Source: Saccoglossus kowalevskii (Eukaryota > Hemichordata > Enteropneusta > Harrimaniidae). From it: a DNA stretch of 11,627 bases. Under the pieces are notes generated by a model. That model made no database searches, was not told the origin of the DNA, and saw only the letters and a program-made list of their open reading frames with translations. Made by a program: the position numbers and the translations under genes. The DNA lies in assembly GCF_000003605.2 (NCBI RefSeq), contig NW_003120434.1, positions 28,396 to 40,022 of the forward strand. Direction: 5' to 3'. This document shows positions 1-6,300 of the stretch, one piece after another (the first letter of the stretch is position 1; each line of letters begins with the position of its first letter).

Positions 1-204
1 CCAGTTGTTAGCGAGAGTACAATTTGCCGAAATACATTAACTTCTCATTTACAGCAAGATGTACTCTGCTGACACTAGAACACGCAAAGGCTTTCCAAAA
101 ACATTGAATAACGCATAGTCCCCACTCGTACTGACTATCTCTGATTTTCTCATACGTTTGAACGATGTTCCTAAGTTGTAAATGAACTGATGTGATTTTG
201 TTAC
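1..204 (-). other. Start of intron 7 (partial)
   Basis: This follows the exon 7 donor. One AG|TGT candidate occurs near positions 70-80, but it opens a Cys-rich stretch that stops after nine codons and does not match a saposin domain. I therefore treat the stretch as intron. Confidence 0.6.
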
Positions 205-342
205 CTGGTCTTTGGTTCCGGCTGGTAATAACTGGCATGCTCTGGTAAGTTCTGCCTTTATTTCATCCTCAGTCTTGCTTTCCTTTATCCAATTGTCGAT
301 TTCAGTTACCGCCCATTGACAGATAGTGCATGGAACATCTCC
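205..342 (-). CDS. Exon 7: first half of saposin domain 3
   Basis: The acceptor is TGTATTCCAG|GGA and the donor GACCAG|GTAACA. The exon has 46 codons (residues 325-370), phase 0 at both ends. GDVPCTICQWAVTEIDNW starts the domain with CxxC and a helix, and ELTRACQLLPAGTKDQ holds the third cysteine. The exon ends ten residues after that cysteine, so the next exon should begin with the fourth cysteine. I cannot find such an exon in positions 1-204, so the gene probably continues outside the window. An ORF running on to position 49 is read-through into the intron. Confidence 0.86.
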
Positions 343-3300
343 CTGGAATACAATATATATCAAATATTGGATGTGTCGGATACTTGCTCTCGAGTCACTT
401 ACTCTATTGATTTTGTAAATACTAAAATAAAATAAAAATACAAAACTGACGACTTGTATTTTAATCAAGTTATATACTCGAGGCATTATTAGTAAAATTT
501 GGTTAATTGTCGATTTAACAAATAACAGAACACTTGATCGCCGTCACCTGCATGTACAGGGGTATGGATGGGGTGAGGGTACTGCGGCATGGTGGCGAGA
601 CGTACGAGCCAAAGCAAGTATGACTGAATTCAGTTACTCATGAACGTGGTACAGATGGTTATCTACATACTCGTGGCAAAAGACTTTCAACACTTTGTTG
701 GCATCATTCTTACCATAGCTTCTTTATTGAGCTCGTCTACTGGTATCTTCGAAGGCTTGATTTGTTTCTGGATATTCTCAATCAGTCTTTCGGGTTCTCC
801 GATATCTTTAACCAGTCTCTCGGATTCCCTGATATCTTCCTTTATGTTCTTATAAAACGTGTTCTTCTTATGACGCCCTTCTTCCGGAATTTCGGGGTAA
901 TAGTACGGTTTATACAACATGGCGTCGTCAACACATGACCCAATACCTGGACATATACTGCTGGGTTTCTGGTATCAATTTAATAATATATGATCAAAAG
1001 TTACGTATACTGTATTTATAAATTATTATCTTTGTTCACACATAATCGGAATCGGTAATATGCATATGTGAAAGCTATGTCTCTCCATATGTTCCTTTCC
1101 TATTCTGTCCTAGGAACACACGCTATGTACCAACTATGCGGTCTTATAATTGAACAGGTTTTTGTGTATTTTTTTGATGGCCGAATCAAAACAGGGACTT
1201 AATCGGAATTTGGATGGGTACAAACATTGAGATTGGATGCCAAGTTATGAAGTATTTTGTGAATACATGATGATATATAAAAAAAAACACTAGCTCAACA
1301 ATCATGGCACACTTGTGTAATAACATACACAATTTAATCACTGATTTCTGTAAATTTACCTTTGCGCTCAAAACATAAATGTAAGTCATTTTGAATTGGG
1401 CTAATAGGTTTGAAGATTTGAGGAAAAAACCGTGTCATACGTTTACACGGGAAACTGATTAATTTGTATTTTAATTTAAAATGTTTGAGGTCTGAAGTAA
1501 AAGAATTTTGCTCATTAGTTAATATATATATTGATATGGTTTATTGATATTTGAACTTATCTTCGAATAGTGGGATAACCACTGATGTGGCATGGGAATC
1601 ATACTTGAACGAAAAAAATACGCACAAAGATCTTTCAAATAATACCATACATAAATATTCCTCCTGCTGACGTCACTTACTCATCTGATTCATGAACTAA
1701 ATTCAAAACTGTCAAGGTACGTGAGCAAACATTTTGTTAATCAAATGTCCGGCGGAGGGTTGTTAATACGTAGTTTTATTAGTATGAAAATTTAACACGT
1801 GGTAACGTTCAACCAATGAAGACACGCCTTACCTCTCCTTGTTCTAGAGCATCTAATATATCATCGATGTACCTGTAGACAAGAGATGAGCATTTTTGCA
1901 CGCATAGATCCCTTCAGCAATTCACATACATCTAATACATCAGTATACACTTTGTATCTGGGCCTAATGTCGTCAACAGAGTAAGATGAGATCTCCACAG
2001 ATGCTTCGACTACCGAATCGCAGATGAAACATTCAACAGCTGAAAGGCGATATACACAAATATATACATATTAGTAAACTGATTTGAATATTTAGCGTTC
2101 ATAAGCACACTAGTATATATAATTCTCAAGGTTCAAGTATTTAAAATATGTTCTACTACTAGTATATAACCACAATTTGTTAAAGAATTTTGTGTACCTC
2201 CTCTCAAATCACGTGACATGTCCATGAGAACTGATACGATACGATGCATTCTAATTTACATGTATATTATTATTTTGCAAATACATGTATTGTGTTTGGA
2301 CACTCCCGTGTACTACACGACATTGACATTGATATATAAACAAGAAAGTTCGAATCTAAAACTATGAATTGTAAAATGAAATGGTGATACGTCATCGTTT
2401 CTTTGTGGCCGTAGTACTTTGATCTCAGGTCACATTGACATGTGCCAAGCTAGAATGTCAAGTGGCATGTAGACAGTTGAGGGCGTTACATTCCTTTATA
2501 CTTTCTTTCACTGCAATTCCGATGGTTCTCGTGTATTCACGATCACACGAGAACCGAACTTAATCTGTGAGCACATACTTGTAATCTGTGAGCACAAACC
2601 TTGTAATCTGTGAGCACAAACCTGTAATCTGTGAATATAAACTTGTAATCTGTGAACACAAACTTGTTATCTGTGAGCACAAACTTGTAATCTGTGATCA
2701 CAAACTTTGTAATCTGTGACACAAACTTGTAATCTGTGAACACAAACTTGTAATCTGTGAGCACAAACTTTGTATCTGTGAGCACAAACTTTGTAATCTG
2801 TGAGCACAAACTTGTAATCTGTGAGCACAAACTTGTAATCTGTGAGCACAAACTTGAAATCTGTGAGCACAAACTTGTAAATCTGTGAAGCACAAACTTG
2901 TAATCTGTGAACACAAACTTGTAATCTGTGAACACAAACTTGTAATCTGTGAGCACAAACTTGTAGTCTGTGAGCACAAATTTGTAATCTGTGAGCACAA
3001 ACTTGTAATCTGTGAGCACAAACTTGTAATCTGTGAGCACAAACTTGTAATCTGAGCACAAACTTGAAATCTGTGAGCACAAACTTGTAATCTGTGAACG
3101 CAAACTTGTAATCTGTGAACACAAACCTGTAATCTGTGAACACAAACTTGTAACCTGTGAGCACAAACGTGTAATCTGTGAGCACAAACGTGTTATCTGT
3201 GACCACAACATGTAATCTGTGAGCACAAACTTGTAATCTGTGAACACAAACTTGTAATCTGTGAGCACAAACTTGTAATCTGTGACCACAAACTTGTGAT

Positions 3301-6300
3301 CTGTGACCACAAACGTGTAATCTGTGAACACAAACTTGTGATCTGTGAGCACAAACGTGTAATCTGTGAGCACAAACGTGTAATCTGTGAGCACAAACCC
3401 GTAATCTGTGAGCACAAACTTGTAATCTGTGAGCACAAACTTGTAATCTGTGAGCACAAACTTGTAATCTGTGAGCACAAACTTGGTATTATATAGTTTA
3501 TATGGTATCTCAGTTGAGTCAATTTTGACTACATAATTCACTTACTTGAATCGAAACCTCCGACGTCGTCAATCATTTCTATGGTTGCCACATATTCAGT
3601 GAATTTCTTAATATCACTGACGGTCTTCTCAAATCGTTGGTCTAATTTAGCAATCTCGTTATCTAACTTCATCAGTTCTTCATCTCTCTTCGACAAGTAC
3701 CCAGTGCATAAACCCAGACGAGTACATATCCTCTCAGGGCTCTGTGCAGGAAAGGTGAAGTCATATTACGGCACAATTAGTTCAATATAAAATAGCAACG
3801 AAAGAAAAAGTAAGAACCAAATTGCAATTTCCCAAAATGTAAATTTTTGGCAATCGGTTTCCTTCAAATCAGTGCGCAGACGACCATACTGCACTGATCG
3901 GACACGGTAATACCAGGTCGATTACGTAAAGAATTCAATAATGATAGCATGGATACATTACCAGTTCTGCTCTGATCATTGCAAAAAGTTCATCGATGTG
4001 CTGGTCAACAAATTGTTTACACTCTGCAGTTCTATTTACTTGAGTCACCTCACAGGCGCGTTCCAACATTAAGCGAATAAGGGCCTATGAAAAAAACAAT
4101 ACGTTGGTAGAGGTGTCTGACATGGTACCGGCGACCACTCACCGACAATAGTTACACCAACAAGAAGAAAATGTTATATTTGGTCAAACTGTGTTCTGGT
4201 GAGAAACATCTAAAGATGACCATTTTCACGTAAACTGTAGAGTGAATCAGTGAAAATCTCTGGTATGAATGATAGAGTAAATTTACCAACTGCAATACAA
4301 AATTTACCATTGCTTGTTTCTGTTTACCCTCATTATATAAAATGAGTTGGTCAAGAAACCCTTACTTTAAAAACTTAGTGGTAAATGCTGACAAATTACG
4401 CAGCTTTTTTCGGAGAAAGGTTTCATATGATATTTGAAGAACGAGTATCGAAAAAAAAAACATCAACGTAATTTGCATATTTGAGAAATAATATTTGCTT
4501 TTGTTTGTTTCACCCACCTCAGTTTGATTACTCGCTACTCGGTCGTAGATCAAGTGCGTTACTTTAAGACATGTGTCACACAGAAACGTCTGTTGTTCTT
4601 CTAACGACTTGCCCGGTACCACAACGGGGCCTTTGATTAGATCTACTTTCACGGGACTAGCCGAAGCTGAGTGTAAACATACAAAAACGTTTGATCAATT
4701 GCTTGGCTTTATCTACCCATCTTACCTTTCTAAATGTATTTCATCCAATGCACGCAGAAATTAACGCAATTCCTTACAACGTGTAATGTCCATTAAAATA
4801 AACCCTATGCATTGAAAGTTGAAAATGACAAAAATATGACTTTAAATTAAAGTCAGCAATGATATAGTAAACATCGTATAGCGGGGAAGTGATATATAGT
4901 CTATATAGTTTCTAAATAGAAACTATTTATATAATGTGCAATGAAAGTAACGTTCGAAAAACATGAACTATCATATATAGTTACGCTTTGTCTACAATTA
5001 AGAACAGTATTATTTCAAACTTTGTCGAGAGCACGTGTTTTTTGTTGTTGTTTTTAAATCAGAAAGTAATTTAAATGAATTTATGTTTTAATGTTTCAAC
5101 AAATTAAAGCAATTTGAGAGTATGAAATTGTTCGCTGCTAGGTGGTTGCGATGAGATACTGTGATCTCCTGCTATCTGTGTTGCCCTCCAGAATAACAGC
5201 GTTCCTCTGCAAGCAAGAATTTCTTCGTTGTTATATTGCAAGTGGCCATTGACTGTCATCAATTTTCACACTCTGGAACTGTGAGTTTATTTAAATGCAC
5301 ACTTCCCTAGACAATTCCCTATTTTAGTGAATTTATTATGTTTCATTATTGTCTTGTCTACCCCATTCTAGCAGTGAAAGAACACCCCCTCCCTGTCCAG
5401 TTAGAGTTATGTGGGTGTCCCTCTCAATATCAACAAGCCATGCATGGCATAGTCCCTGTTAGTTATCAAATTCAAGATATATAGTTTTGTTTATAATGAT
5501 TAACATCTTGTATCTGATCGTCAAACTAGAACTTGTTCATATTGAGAGATATTGCTCCGGAACAGCATTAATTAAAACAAAATCGGCCATTTTGAATTCA
5601 TCTATATATCTATATACCATATAAGGATTATATATAAAATTTGAACATAATCAGGCAAAACATGTCAGAGATATGGCCCTAGAAGCGCATTCTTTAAAAC
5701 AAAAAGGCCGCCAGTCAGTCATTTTGAATCTGATCTGAAAAATACCATGACGTGCATCAGGAGCCCATAATGTCAAATGTATGTACAAGATTGAAACACG
5801 TGTGTATATGTATAATATTATGTATGATGTATGTGTGAAGTTTGAATGTAATTGGTCCCGGCATGTCTAAGATATAGGTCCGGACGCATTCACACACGGA
5901 CACACGCATGCACGCACGCACGAACACATGGACGCACAGAGGTCAATCCGTTCTCGGCCTGCGTCCGAACGGGGATTAATAAGCAGGCCTTACACTGTGA
6001 CAGTGGGAAATTGGTTTCGATGAGACACTATTTACTCTATTTAATGAGTGAGAAGTAACGTATACCATGACTGATTTTACTCACGTGGGAGGGGAACAAA
6101 TTTCATGTAAATAAACAATGTATTTTACACGCGTTGTATACGTCGCTATGAGTCCCATATCGAACAGGACACGGCGCGACGACTACTGCCCTTTAAGCGA
6201 TTCAGTTTACACGCCATGAAAATGGATCGTCACATTAGAGTTTCCTAGAGAGTTAATATCCCAAAGCAGTACCATCCTCCATCTCAATGGGTAATGGAAA

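Larger units (their letters stand above)
2040..3545 (-). other. Intron 4
   Basis: A 1506-bp phase-1 intron between the coiled-coil linker and saposin domain 2. About 60 percent of it is the 21-bp minisatellite. The part from 2040 to 2520 is AT-rich unique sequence with a palindromic E-box at 2208-2217. A hairpin at 2524-2555 borders the array. Confidence 0.75.

Noticed and set aside
60-85. AG|TGT acceptor as the start of exon 8
   Set aside because: The predicted peptide stops after nine codons and does not match the helix that should follow the fourth cysteine.
49-486. A single continuous 145-codon ORF as the saposin gene
   Set aside because: Only 205-342 matches a saposin domain and is bounded by good splice sites; the rest is flanking intron sequence.
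640-855. Plus-strand hydrophobic 71-codon ORF
   Set aside because: It is the complement of exon 6, whose charged codons read as hydrophobic on the other strand.
958-963. Alternative acceptors of exon 6 at the downstream CAG sites
   Set aside because: They shift the frame relative to exon 5 and lose the PxxIC match; only the acceptor ending at 969 is consistent.
2557-3486. CRISPR array
   Set aside because: The repeats abut directly without unique spacers, and the context is eukaryotic introns.
2543-3541. A 332-codon minus-strand ORF with FVLTDYK-type repeats
   Set aside because: It is created by the stop-free 21-bp minisatellite within intron 4; all three minus frames stay open for long stretches, and indels shuffle the frames.
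3296-3790. Plus-strand ORFs over minisatellite 1 and exon 4
   Set aside because: They are shadows of the repeat and of the minus-strand exon.
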